The position numbers and the translations under genes were made by a program. Positions 38,563-46,392 of a stretch of DNA of 64,000 bases are shown piece after piece; positions within the stretch are counted from its first letter, which is position 1; every line of letters begins with the position of its first letter. The stretch spans positions 62,001 through 126,000 of the forward strand of contig MPDB01000004.1 of assembly GCA_001874155.1 (NCBI GenBank). The letters run 5' to 3'. Below the pieces are notes generated by a model. It was not told the origin of the DNA and searched no databases. It saw only the letters and a program-made list of their open reading frames with translations. This stretch comes from Vibrio sp. MedPE-SWchi. GTDB taxonomy: Bacteria; Pseudomonadota; Gammaproteobacteria; Enterobacterales; Vibrionaceae.

Positions 38563-38585
38563 ATGATGTCAGTTATGCAGGGTGT

Positions 38586-40337
38586 TTAGCCATCGATGAA
38601 CAAGAAAAACTCGACTGCTGACATCAACGCAAAGAATATCGCTGCGCCTTTCCAAAATAAGACGGGATTTCTTTTTCTTAGCGGTTGAATCTGAGCGGCT
38701 TTTACAAGCTTTGTATTGGGCGTGTAGAGATCATTCACAAACTCACTCAACACTTGGTAACGCAGTTGCGGTGAGGGATTGCATGCCTTTTCGATACAAA
38801 GATCTAACCAATGGGGAATGTCTTGGCGGTGGTTGAGCATCGAGCTGTACTGCCAGTCGTGATATTGGGCAGACTGAACCGTTTGCCCCTTGATTGCCTT
38901 GTAAGGACGTTTTCCAGTGAGCATTTCGTAGCCAATCACCGCAACTGAGAAGAGATCACTCGATATAGAACTGGTTCCGTTGGTGATGTGTTCTGTCGCT
39001 GCGTAGTTAATGTCACCCAGCGGTATCGACTCTTCGTTTTTCTTGCCCGCTTCTTCCAGGCCACTGACTTTGACGGAACCAAAATCAATTAACTTAATGC
39101 TGCCACTGCTGAGTACCATAATGTTCTCAGGTTTAAGGTCTTGGTGAACCATGTCGGCGCGCTGCAATACTCGTACGGCTTTAATGACCTCTTCAAGGAT
39201 TGATCTCACCTTGTCTAACGATGGTGTGGGGTTGTCGTACATCCATTGTCTAAGCGTTGTTCCTTCAATTAACTCGCAAAGTTGATAACAGAACTTTGAA
39301 TGAATAGGCGCTGGATACACCTTCATTATTCGGTCATTGTTGAGTTGGCTGCCAACCCAGTATTCATTAGAGAACTGCGACAGCACATCATGGTCATCGA
39401 CATAGTTTAATGACGGCGCTTTTAACACATAGGCTTGACCGCTGTCCTTCTCTCGTACCTGATACACATGGCTACGTGGGCCGGCATAAATCACTTTATC
39501 AACGATGAAGTTATCGATCTGATTGTTAGCGACCATTGACGGCGGAATGGCTTTTTTGAGCAGTTGCTTTTGATGCTCAAACAAAGATTGCTGTGGCAGT
39601 TGGAGGATATCTATGATCAAACAGCTGAGGTTATCATGGCTGCCATTGTTCAGGGCTAACTGACAGAATTCGTTGCTGATCGCTTCATGAGACGGATTGC
39701 GTTGCGTTGCCAGTTGGTTGAATTCTGCTTGTGATAAAAAGTCGTGGACGCCATCGGTGGTGAGAATAAATCGGTCGTTCACTTGCAGTGTGACCGTTTG
39801 GTAATCAACTTCTAGCTGGTTGTCTATCCCAAGCGCTCGAGTTAAATAGGAGCCCTTACCAAAATTGGTGCGTTGATGATCTCGAGTAAGCAATCTCAGC
39901 TTGTTGTCGCGCAGTCGGTAGATTCGACTGTCTCCGATATGGAAAATATGGGCGGTATTGGATTTAAAGACGACAGAACTCAGTGTTGTGACGAGTCCAT
40001 TGTGGTTTAAGCTTTGCTTCTGGCCTTGAGCAAACAGCCATGAATTGAGAGCGGAAACGATCTTGCTGGCGGAATGTTTAACACTCCATGTGTCTGGGGT
40101 GGCGTAGTAATCGGTGATGAACTGCATGGTTGCGGTATGGCTGGCTTTTTGCCCTTGGTCGCTGCAGCTCACGCCGTCGGCAATGCAAGCGACAATGCCT
40201 TTGTGTTCTCGCTCTGCAGGAAGAGTAGGGCTCTTCACCAAAAAGGCATCCTGATTCTCATCGCGAAGCCCAGTTAAAGATGTGCCACCAAAACTGACTG
40301 AAAGTGACGCCTCGGTTTGTAAATTGTTTATACCCAT
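38586..40337 (-). CDS. PP2C phosphatase - Ser/Thr protein kinase fusion, membrane anchored
   Basis: 583 residues from MGINNLQTEASLSV (GGA 7 bp upstream; the track start adds 39 unsupported residues). The N-terminal half is PP2C with intact metal motifs: GLRDENQDAF, CIADGVS, HIGDSRIYRL, TTDGVHDFL, SHDNLS. Residues about 265-545 form a kinase: Lys in YVLKAPS, VHQDLKPENIM (HQD for HRD), LIDFGS. The glycine loop is degenerate (AGPRSHVYQV) and APE is replaced by AATEH. A membrane helix near the C-terminus (NPVLFWKGAAIFFALMSAVEFFLF) tethers it. It ends the cobA-nirBD-transporter operon; similar fusions accompany assimilatory nitrate genes elsewhere, with unknown targets. Confidence 0.9.
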   Translation of the reverse strand: MGINNLQTEASLSVSFGGTSLTGLRDENQDAFLVKSPTLPAEREHKGIVACIADGVSCSDQGQKASHTATMQFITDYYATPDTWSVKHSASKIVSALNSWLFAQGQKQSLNHNGLVTTLSSVVFKSNTAHIFHIGDSRIYRLRDNKLRLLTRDHQRTNFGKGSYLTRALGIDNQLEVDYQTVTLQVNDRFILTTDGVHDFLSQAEFNQLATQRNPSHEAISNEFCQLALNNGSHDNLSCLIIDILQLPQQSLFEHQKQLLKKAIPPSMVANNQIDNFIVDKVIYAGPRSHVYQVREKDSGQAYVLKAPSLNYVDDHDVLSQFSNEYWVGSQLNNDRIMKVYPAPIHSKFCYQLCELIEGTTLRQWMYDNPTPSLDKVRSILEEVIKAVRVLQRADMVHQDLKPENIMVLSSGSIKLIDFGSVKVSGLEEAGKKNEESIPLGDINYAATEHITNGTSSISSDLFSVAVIGYEMLTGKRPYKAIKGQTVQSAQYHDWQYSSMLNHRQDIPHWLDLCIEKACNPSPQLRYQVLSEFVNDLYTPNTKLVKAAQIQPLRKRNPVLFWKGAAIFFALMSAVEFFLFIDG

Positions 40338-40506
40338 CACGTGTCCAATGTTTATCGATTGATGTTCAGAACAAAAGCCCTGCAGGCGCAGAGCTTCTGA
40401 ACGATATTGGTCACTGAGATTATTACCACAGGGCACTAAATGGTGTGCAAGCACTTAGTACTCTAATAATTCAGGGTAACCAATATCCCCGATTCAGTAA
40501 TTAAGA

Positions 40507-41976
40507 TTAATGTGAAACATCAATCATCGTGACGCTTCCATCATCATTTACCTCTGCAATTTGGCCATTCGGCTCTTCCATCAATATCAGTGTTGCGAAG
40601 CCAAGAACGGCCGTACCTGCAATCACATAGAAGAATGTGCTGTAATCAACAAAAGAGAGAACAGTTAAATACACCACCGCACCAACGTTGCCATAGGCAC
40701 CCGTCATGCCGGCAATTTGGCCCGTCATTCTTCGCTTGATAAGAGGAACCGTCGCAAAGACCGCGCCTTCACCCGCTTGAACAAAGAATGAACATGCCAT
40801 TGCGGCTGCAACCGCTAACCAAAGAGGCCAGTCACTGCCCACTTGGCCCATTAGGAAGTAGCCTACCGCTAAGCCCGCTGTCAAAATAAGCAGCGTTGAT
40901 TTACGACCAAATTTATCCGATAACCAGCCGCCGCCAGGTCGAGACATCAGGTTCATGAACGCATAGGCAGACGCCACCATACCGGCCATGACAGGCGTTA
41001 GTTCAAACGTTTCAGAGAAGAACAGAGGCAGCATAGACACAACAGCCAGCTCAGAACCGAACGTCGCGAAATACAACACGTTCAGCACCGCTACTTGCTT
41101 GAATTTGTATTGGTGTACTTCCGGTACAGGCTCGGCAAAGATGTTCTTATTTACCTTCCATACCTGGCTCACTTCGTAGGCGTATAACGCGAGCAAAGCT
41201 ATATAAACGCAGACAATGGTAAATTCAGACAACATACCAATACCCGATGGAGACAGTTTCCAGCCAAGTAATGCGAGGGCCGCGTACATCGGGATCTTCA
41301 TAATGAGTAAGAAAAAGAAATCGCCTTTGCTGGTGACTTCCATTGCTGTGAGGTGCTTTGGTTTGAAGTACGTTGCGCCTTTTGGGGTATCTTCAACATT
41401 GAAATAGAAAATAACTGAGAAGACTAAGCTCATTACGCCAGTAATCGCAACCGCATAGCGCCAACCGTCTTCTCCACCAAAAAGGAGAGCCAGAGTCGGT
41501 AGCGTAAATGCCGCCGCCGCAGAACCAAAGTTGCCCCAGCCTCCATAGATGCCTTCTGCCGTCCCAAGTTGATCATGTGGGAACCATTCTGAGACCAATC
41601 GAATACCGATGACAAAACCGGCGCCAATAAAGCCGAGAAGGAAACGTGCGATCGCTGCTTGAATAAAGGAATCTGCAAAAGCAAACATAAAACAGGGGAT
41701 TGAGCAGACCGCCAGTAGCGCCGAATAAACCAGTCGAGGTCCAAATCTATCGGTGAGCATACCGATGACAACCCTAGCCGGAATGGTGAGTGCCACGTTG
41801 AGTATCAGTAGGGTTTTAATTTCTTCGGTCGTTAGTCCCAAGGTTTCTTTGACCATTGAGAGTAAAGGTGCAAAGTTAAACCACACAACAAAGGTGATGA
41901 AAAATGCCATCCAACTGAGGTGTAATACCTTCATTTTTCCTCTAAATGAAAATATCGAAAAGGCCGTACTATCCAT
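40507..41976 (-). CDS. Nitrate/nitrite MFS transporter (NarK/NasA family)
   Basis: 489 residues, 12 membrane segments. The conserved nitrate-porter features are visible: an Arg in [21 protein letters not shown], the glycine-rich [16 protein letters not shown] and the second [14 protein letters not shown] motif. SD AGGA is 10 bp before ATG. It sits between nirD and the kinase fusion, so it most likely imports nitrate or nitrite for assimilation. Import versus nitrate/nitrite exchange cannot be told from sequence. Confidence 0.92.
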   Translation of the reverse strand: MDSTAFSIFSFRGKMKVLHLSWMAFFITFVVWFNFAPLLSMVKETLGLTTEEIKTLLILNVALTIPARVVIGMLTDRFGPRLVYSALLAVCSIPCFMFAFADSFIQAAIARFLLGFIGAGFVIGIRLVSEWFPHDQLGTAEGIYGGWGNFGSAAAAFTLPTLALLFGGEDGWRYAVAITGVMSLVFSVIFYFNVEDTPKGATYFKPKHLTAMEVTSKGDFFFLLIMKIPMYAALALLGWKLSPSGIGMLSEFTIVCVYIALLALYAYEVSQVWKVNKNIFAEPVPEVHQYKFKQVAVLNVLYFATFGSELAVVSMLPLFFSETFELTPVMAGMVASAYAFMNLMSRPGGGWLSDKFGRKSTLLILTAGLAVGYFLMGQVGSDWPLWLAVAAAMACSFFVQAGEGAVFATVPLIKRRMTGQIAGMTGAYGNVGAVVYLTVLSFVDYSTFFYVIAGTAVLGFATLILMEEPNGQIAEVNDDGSVTMIDVSH

Positions 41977-42089
41977 AGTAAGTGATCCTAGTAATTAAAT
42001 GTTTTTGGATATAGGAAGCCCTGAGCAGAGCAATGCGCTTCTCTATCTAAACTAAATCTGTGTATTAACTCAAGGTAACGGTGAGATAG

Positions 42090-42111
42090 ACGACTCTTTT
42101 TATCGAGTCGT
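42090..42111. repeat. Hairpin in the nirD-transporter gap
   Basis: ACGACTC-TTTTTATC-GAGTCGT, no U-run on the minus strand. It may tune mRNA processing or partial termination. Confidence 0.45.
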
Positions 42112-42147
42112 ATTCTACCAATCCATCTGAGAAATAATAAAAAGCAA

Positions 42148-42495
42148 CTAAGCCGCGATCGGCTCAGGTAGCTGCACCTGTATCTCATTGTCGCTAAGGC
42201 GCACTGGGTAAGTGGCCAACTGAACCTCAGGCTCTTCCATGCAAACCCCGGTTTCTAAATGAAAGTGCTGCTTATAAAGCGGTGAAGCGACGCAGGGCTG
42301 ATCGTCGAGAGAGCCAATGATTCCTCTAGAGATCACATTGACACCGCTGAAAGGGTCAAGGTTTGACAGCGCGTATAGCTTGCTACTTCGTCCGCAATAG
42401 AAAATCGCCACTTGCTGTTCTTCTACCTTGGCACAAACGCCCATGTTTGGGATTAAATCGTCGCTTGAGCAGACGGTTATCCAGTTCTTCATCAT
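42148..42495 (-). CDS. nirD: Nitrite reductase small subunit
   Basis: 115 residues, Rieske-like fold (WITVCSSDDLIPNMGVCAKVEEQQVAIFYC ... SPLYKQHFHLETGVCMEEPEVQLATYPVRL). As usual for NirD, the Cys/His cluster ligands are absent. ATG-ATG start: SD AGGAG suits either. Partner of NirB in the cytoplasm. Confidence 0.95.
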   Translation of the reverse strand: MMKNWITVCSSDDLIPNMGVCAKVEEQQVAIFYCGRSSKLYALSNLDPFSGVNVISRGIIGSLDDQPCVASPLYKQHFHLETGVCMEEPEVQLATYPVRLSDNEIQVQLPEPIAA

Positions 42496-42550
42496 TCTTC
42501 TCCTAATCCATACTTATTTGAAAATCAGTGCTTATCTAAAATTCGGTCGA

Positions 42551-45109
42551 TTACACTTCAACGACATCAATCTCTTTGCCAAAGTCATGCTTGGCTGGTG
42601 GCGTCGGGAAGCGTTGTTCGCGTATGGTGGTGAACGTTAGATTTTGATCGGTTTGCTCGCTGTTCACGAAGTGCTTAAAGCGCTTAAGTTTCTGTGGATT
42701 CTCGATGGTGGTCTTCCACTCACATTGGTATTTTTCAATGTTGTGTTGGATTTCTTGCTCTAACTCAGCAGCAAGTCCTAGCTTATCTTCAATGACCACC
42801 TGTTTGAGGTAGTCGATGCCGCCCTCTAGGTTTTCTAACCATACGGAAGTACGTTGTAGGCGATCGGCGGTGCGGATATAGAACATCAAGACTCGGTCGA
42901 TGTATTTCACTAAGGTTTCAGTGTCCAGATCGCTGGCAAATAGGTCGGCGTGGCGTGGTCTCATCCCGCCATTACCACATACGTAAAGGTTCCAGCCTTT
43001 ATCCGTTGCGATGATACCGATGTCTTTTGATTGCGCCTCAGCACATTCACGAGTACAACCCGACACAGCGAATTTCAGCTTATGAGGAGAACGAAGCCCC
43101 TTGTAACGGTTTTCAATGTCAATGGCGAAGCCTACGCTGTCACCGACACCATAACGACACCAAGTGCTACCGACACAAGATTTCACGGTACGCACTGATT
43201 TTCCGTAGGCGTGACCGGTTTCAAACCCAGCATCGATGAGTTCTTTCCATATGTCGGGCAGTTCATTGAGTTGCGCGCCAAATAGGTCGACACGCTGTCC
43301 ACCCGTGATCTTAGTGTAGAGGTTGTACTTTTTAGCGACTTCACCAAGCACAATCAAACGGTCTGGGGTGATTTCACCGCCCGCGATACGTGGAACCACC
43401 GAGTAGGTGCCGTCTTTTTGCATGTTACCGAGGTAAACGTCGTTGGTGTCTTGCAGCTCAATGTGCGCGTCTTCAAGAATGTAGTCGTTCCAGTAAGACG
43501 CTAAGATAGAGCCAATCGCTGGCTTACAGATCGTACAGCCAAGCCCCTTCCCGTGTGACTCTAATACCTGGTCAAAGGTTTCGATTTTGTTGACACGAAT
43601 AATGTCACTCAGTTCTTGGCGAGAATAGGCAAAGTGCTCACAGATATCGTTGTTAACCTCAACCCCTAAACTGCTTAGCTCACTATCAAGGACTTGTTTT
43701 GCTAGTGCGCTACAACCGCCACAACCTGTTGATGCGTTGGTGGTCTCTTTGAGCGCAGCCATTGTGGTGCAGCCAGACGCAACGGCCTGCTTGATGTCTC
43801 CCTTAGTAACATCAAAACATGAACAGATCATCGCCGTATCTGGGAGGGCATCCACACCCAATGCCGAAGATTCATCTTGCGCGACATTTGGCAGAATCAG
43901 TACTGATGGGTTTTCCGGTAAAGGCATGTCGTTTTGCATCATCTGCAATAGCGTGCCATAGGCTTCCGCATCACCGACTAATACTGCACCTACAATCTTG
44001 CTGCCATCTTCTGAGATGATTAAACGCTTATAAACCTGTTCTATTTCATCGCTGTAGGTGTAAGACTGCGCGCCAGGCGTGCGGTCGTGAACCTCGCCAA
44101 TACTGGCAACATCAACGCCCAACAGCTTGAGCTTGGTGCTCATGTCTGCACCAGTAAATTCAAGATCGCTTGTTTCTTCAGTAAGGTCAGCCAGTACGTG
44201 AGCAGCCGCTACTTTGGCCATTTGGTAACCTGGAGCGACTAAGCCAAAGATTTTTTGATCCCAAAGGGCACATTCACCAATCGCATACACATCGGGAAGG
44301 TTGGTTTGACAGAGATTGTTGATCACAATACCGCCACGCTCACCAAGCTCGATGGTTGAGCTTCGAGCCAGCTCATCTTGAGGACGAATACCGGCAGAGA
44401 AGACGATCATATCGGTTTCTACATGGCTTCCGTCTGCGAAGTTCATGCGATAGCGTGATGTTTCGCCTGCAACAATTTCCGTGGTCGCTTTTTCGGTATG
44501 AACCGTCACGCCCAGATCTTCGATTTTTCGTTTGAGTAGTTCGCCGCCACCCGCATCAAGCTGAACCGCCATTAGCCTTGGCGCAAATTCAACAACGTGG
44601 GTTTCAATGTCTAAATTCTTCAGTGCATTTGCGGCTTCCAAGCCGAGTAGACCCCCGCCAATCACCACGCCCGTTTTACTTTGTTTGCTTGATAGCTTAA
44701 TGGCATCAAGATCGTCCAGAGTACGATAAACATGACAGTGTTCTTGGTCGTTGCCCGGAATAGGGGGAACAAAAGGGAATGAGCCGGTAGCCAGAACCAA
44801 TTTGTCGTACGCTTCCTTGCGGCCGCTCGCAGTGATGACTTGATTGTTTTCGGTATCAAGTTGAGTCACTTTTTCATTCACAACATAGCTGACCCCGTTT
44901 TCTTGATAATAGGCCTCACTGGTCATTGCCAGGTCTTCTGCACTTTTACCTTCATAATATGACGTGAGCTGAACGCGGTCATAGGCGAGGTACTTCTCTT
45001 CACTAAACGTAATGATCTCAGCATCTTTGGTTGACGATTTGATCAATGTATCGATGAACTTGTGGCCAACCATACCGTTGCCAACAACGACAATCCTTTG
45101 TTTACTCAT
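42551..45109 (-). CDS. nirB: NADH-dependent nitrite reductase large subunit
   Basis: 852 residues. FAD-binding RIVVVGNGMVGHKFID, NAD-binding VVIGGGLLGLEAANAL, a BFD-like [2Fe-2S] site CSCFD ... TGCGGC, a second Cys pair GCTIC, and the sirohaem/[4Fe-4S] ligands SCVGSTWC and GCTRECAEA are all present. It reduces nitrite to ammonium with NADH in the cytoplasm. SD AGGAAG precedes ATG; 37 bp after cobA. Confidence 0.98.
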   Translation of the reverse strand: MSKQRIVVVGNGMVGHKFIDTLIKSSTKDAEIITFSEEKYLAYDRVQLTSYYEGKSAEDLAMTSEAYYQENGVSYVVNEKVTQLDTENNQVITASGRKEAYDKLVLATGSFPFVPPIPGNDQEHCHVYRTLDDLDAIKLSSKQSKTGVVIGGGLLGLEAANALKNLDIETHVVEFAPRLMAVQLDAGGGELLKRKIEDLGVTVHTEKATTEIVAGETSRYRMNFADGSHVETDMIVFSAGIRPQDELARSSTIELGERGGIVINNLCQTNLPDVYAIGECALWDQKIFGLVAPGYQMAKVAAAHVLADLTEETSDLEFTGADMSTKLKLLGVDVASIGEVHDRTPGAQSYTYSDEIEQVYKRLIISEDGSKIVGAVLVGDAEAYGTLLQMMQNDMPLPENPSVLILPNVAQDESSALGVDALPDTAMICSCFDVTKGDIKQAVASGCTTMAALKETTNASTGCGGCSALAKQVLDSELSSLGVEVNNDICEHFAYSRQELSDIIRVNKIETFDQVLESHGKGLGCTICKPAIGSILASYWNDYILEDAHIELQDTNDVYLGNMQKDGTYSVVPRIAGGEITPDRLIVLGEVAKKYNLYTKITGGQRVDLFGAQLNELPDIWKELIDAGFETGHAYGKSVRTVKSCVGSTWCRYGVGDSVGFAIDIENRYKGLRSPHKLKFAVSGCTRECAEAQSKDIGIIATDKGWNLYVCGNGGMRPRHADLFASDLDTETLVKYIDRVLMFYIRTADRLQRTSVWLENLEGGIDYLKQVVIEDKLGLAAELEQEIQHNIEKYQCEWKTTIENPQKLKRFKHFVNSEQTDQNLTFTTIREQRFPTPPAKHDFGKEIDVVEV

Positions 45110-45146
45110 TTGCTTACTTCCTGTGTAAAAATTATTAGATGTTTTC

Positions 45147-45974
45147 TTACGCTGACAGTCTTAATGGGTGCGCTTGGTGTTTGCTGTCAGCAGAATCACT
45201 ATCAATAGAATGTTTGGTGCGCTGCTCTAACCATTGCATCTGCTCAGAAATCGACACAACGTGGCCGATGACAATCAGAGCGGGGGACTGAATATCGTGT
45301 TGCAGTTTTAGCTCGGTTAACTGCGACAGCTTGCCCGTTACGGTTCTGTGTTCGTCGGTGCAGCCTTTTTCAATAAAGGCGATAGGGGTGTCTTTATCCA
45401 TGCCTGCCGCAAGTAGCTTCTGACTGATCATGTCGGTCTGACTCAGCCCCATGTAAACGACCAATGTTTGCTTAAGGGCTGCAAGTGCACCCCATTGAAT
45501 CTCGAGCTTCTTGTCAGCGTGCGCCGTAATGAACGTGCACCCTTGAGCGATACCACGATGGGTAAGTGGGATCTGTGAATAGGTAGAACAGCCAGACGCC
45601 GCAGTAATGCCCGGTACGACATCGACGCGAATACCGTTTTGAGCGAGAAGCAGCATTTCTTCGCTACCACGACCAAACACAAAGGCGTCTCCGCCTTTGA
45701 CTCGACAAAGACTCTTTCCTTGAGTAGCTTGGTCGATCATCAGCTCATTTATCTCTTGCTGAGTTTTGCTGTGGCAGCCTTTCTTTTTACCGACATAGAT
45801 CCGTTCTGCGTGAGCAGGAAACGTCGCGCGGATCTCTTTGCTGACTAAGTTGTCAAAAACAATCACTTCGGCGCTCTCTATGGCTTTCGCCGCTTTAATC
45901 GTCAATAACTCAGGATCGCCAGGTCCTGCGCTTACTAAGGTCACAACCCCGTACTGCTTGGTTCTTATCGTCAT
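45147..45974 (-). CDS. cobA: Uroporphyrinogen-III C-methyltransferase
   Basis: 275 residues with SUMT signatures VSAGPGDPELLTIKAAKAI, VYVGKK-like RIYVGKKKGCHSKTQQEIN, VKGGDAFVFGRG and VPGITAASGCSTYSQIPLTHR. It makes precorrin-2 for sirohaem, the NirB cofactor. There is no CysG N-terminal dehydrogenase/ferrochelatase domain, so that step must be encoded elsewhere. It is the first gene of the operon, behind the sigma-54 element at 46030. Confidence 0.96.
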   Translation of the reverse strand: MTIRTKQYGVVTLVSAGPGDPELLTIKAAKAIESAEVIVFDNLVSKEIRATFPAHAERIYVGKKKGCHSKTQQEINELMIDQATQGKSLCRVKGGDAFVFGRGSEEMLLLAQNGIRVDVVPGITAASGCSTYSQIPLTHRGIAQGCTFITAHADKKLEIQWGALAALKQTLVVYMGLSQTDMISQKLLAAGMDKDTPIAFIEKGCTDEHRTVTGKLSQLTELKLQHDIQSPALIVIGHVVSISEQMQWLEQRTKHSIDSDSADSKHQAHPLRLSA

Positions 45975-46029
45975 TGCGTTACTCCATTAACTGCAAAGTG
46001 AGTGGGTTGAAATTGGTTAATAAGAGTTG

Positions 46030-46045
46030 AGCAAAGAGAGTGCCA
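46030..46045 (-). promoter_or_regulatory. Sigma-54 promoter of cobA-nirBD operon
   Basis: Minus strand TGGCACT-CTCT-TTGCT: matches TGGCACG-N4-TTGCW at all defined positions except the final G of the -24 block. Confidence 0.82.
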
Positions 46046-46164
46046 GATAGGAAATAAACGATAAGAGAATTTTATAAAACTAGTTAAAACAAGTTGTTAC
46101 GTTAGAATTTCGTCGAAATGTTGAGATCCGTTAAGGTGCAAAACGATGAAAAAATGCGAGATAT

Positions 46165-46181
46165 TGTGCATTGTTGGTGCA
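46165..46181. promoter_or_regulatory. NtrC-like binding site
   Basis: TGTGCATTGTTGGTGCA is 17 bp with a perfect TGGTGCA right half; the left half is degraded. A further TTGGTGCAA copy follows 20 bp on at 46194-46202. Confidence 0.45.
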
Positions 46182-46229
46182 ACGGGCTGTAACTTGGTGC
46201 AAATATTTCTCGTAAGTTATTGATTAATA

Positions 46230-46245
46230 TACCCATTTAGGGGTA
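46230..46245. promoter_or_regulatory. NarL/NarP 7-2-7 palindrome
   Basis: TACCCAT-TT-AGGGGTA: both heptamers fit TACYYMT exactly with a 2-bp gap. Vibrios generally carry NarQP. Confidence 0.72.
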
Positions 46246-46330
46246 GGTGGTTGTATTTTTAGCTCTTAACCTGTTGATATGTATTTACTTTGTTTGCTTA
46301 TTGATTTGAATACATTGTCGATCCCTTGTT

Positions 46331-46346
46331 TGGCGTAAATGTTGCT
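46331..46346 (+). promoter_or_regulatory. Sigma-54 promoter of the nitrate reductase gene
   Basis: TGGCGTA-AATG-TTGCT, GG and GC 12 bp apart, 47 bp before the ATG. Confidence 0.75.
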
Positions 46347-46392
46347 ACTTAGAGAGTAGGAAAGGATTAGGCTCAACTTGGATGAGGCAACA

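Larger units (their letters stand above)
45975..46392. promoter_or_regulatory. Divergent nitrate-assimilation control region
   Basis: 418 bp without a gene. It carries outward-facing sigma-54 promoters for cobA (46030-46045, minus) and the reductase (46331-46346, plus), three GGTGCAA copies (46134, 46176, 46196), one NtrC-like dyad and a perfect NarP 7-2-7 site. Confidence 0.75.
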
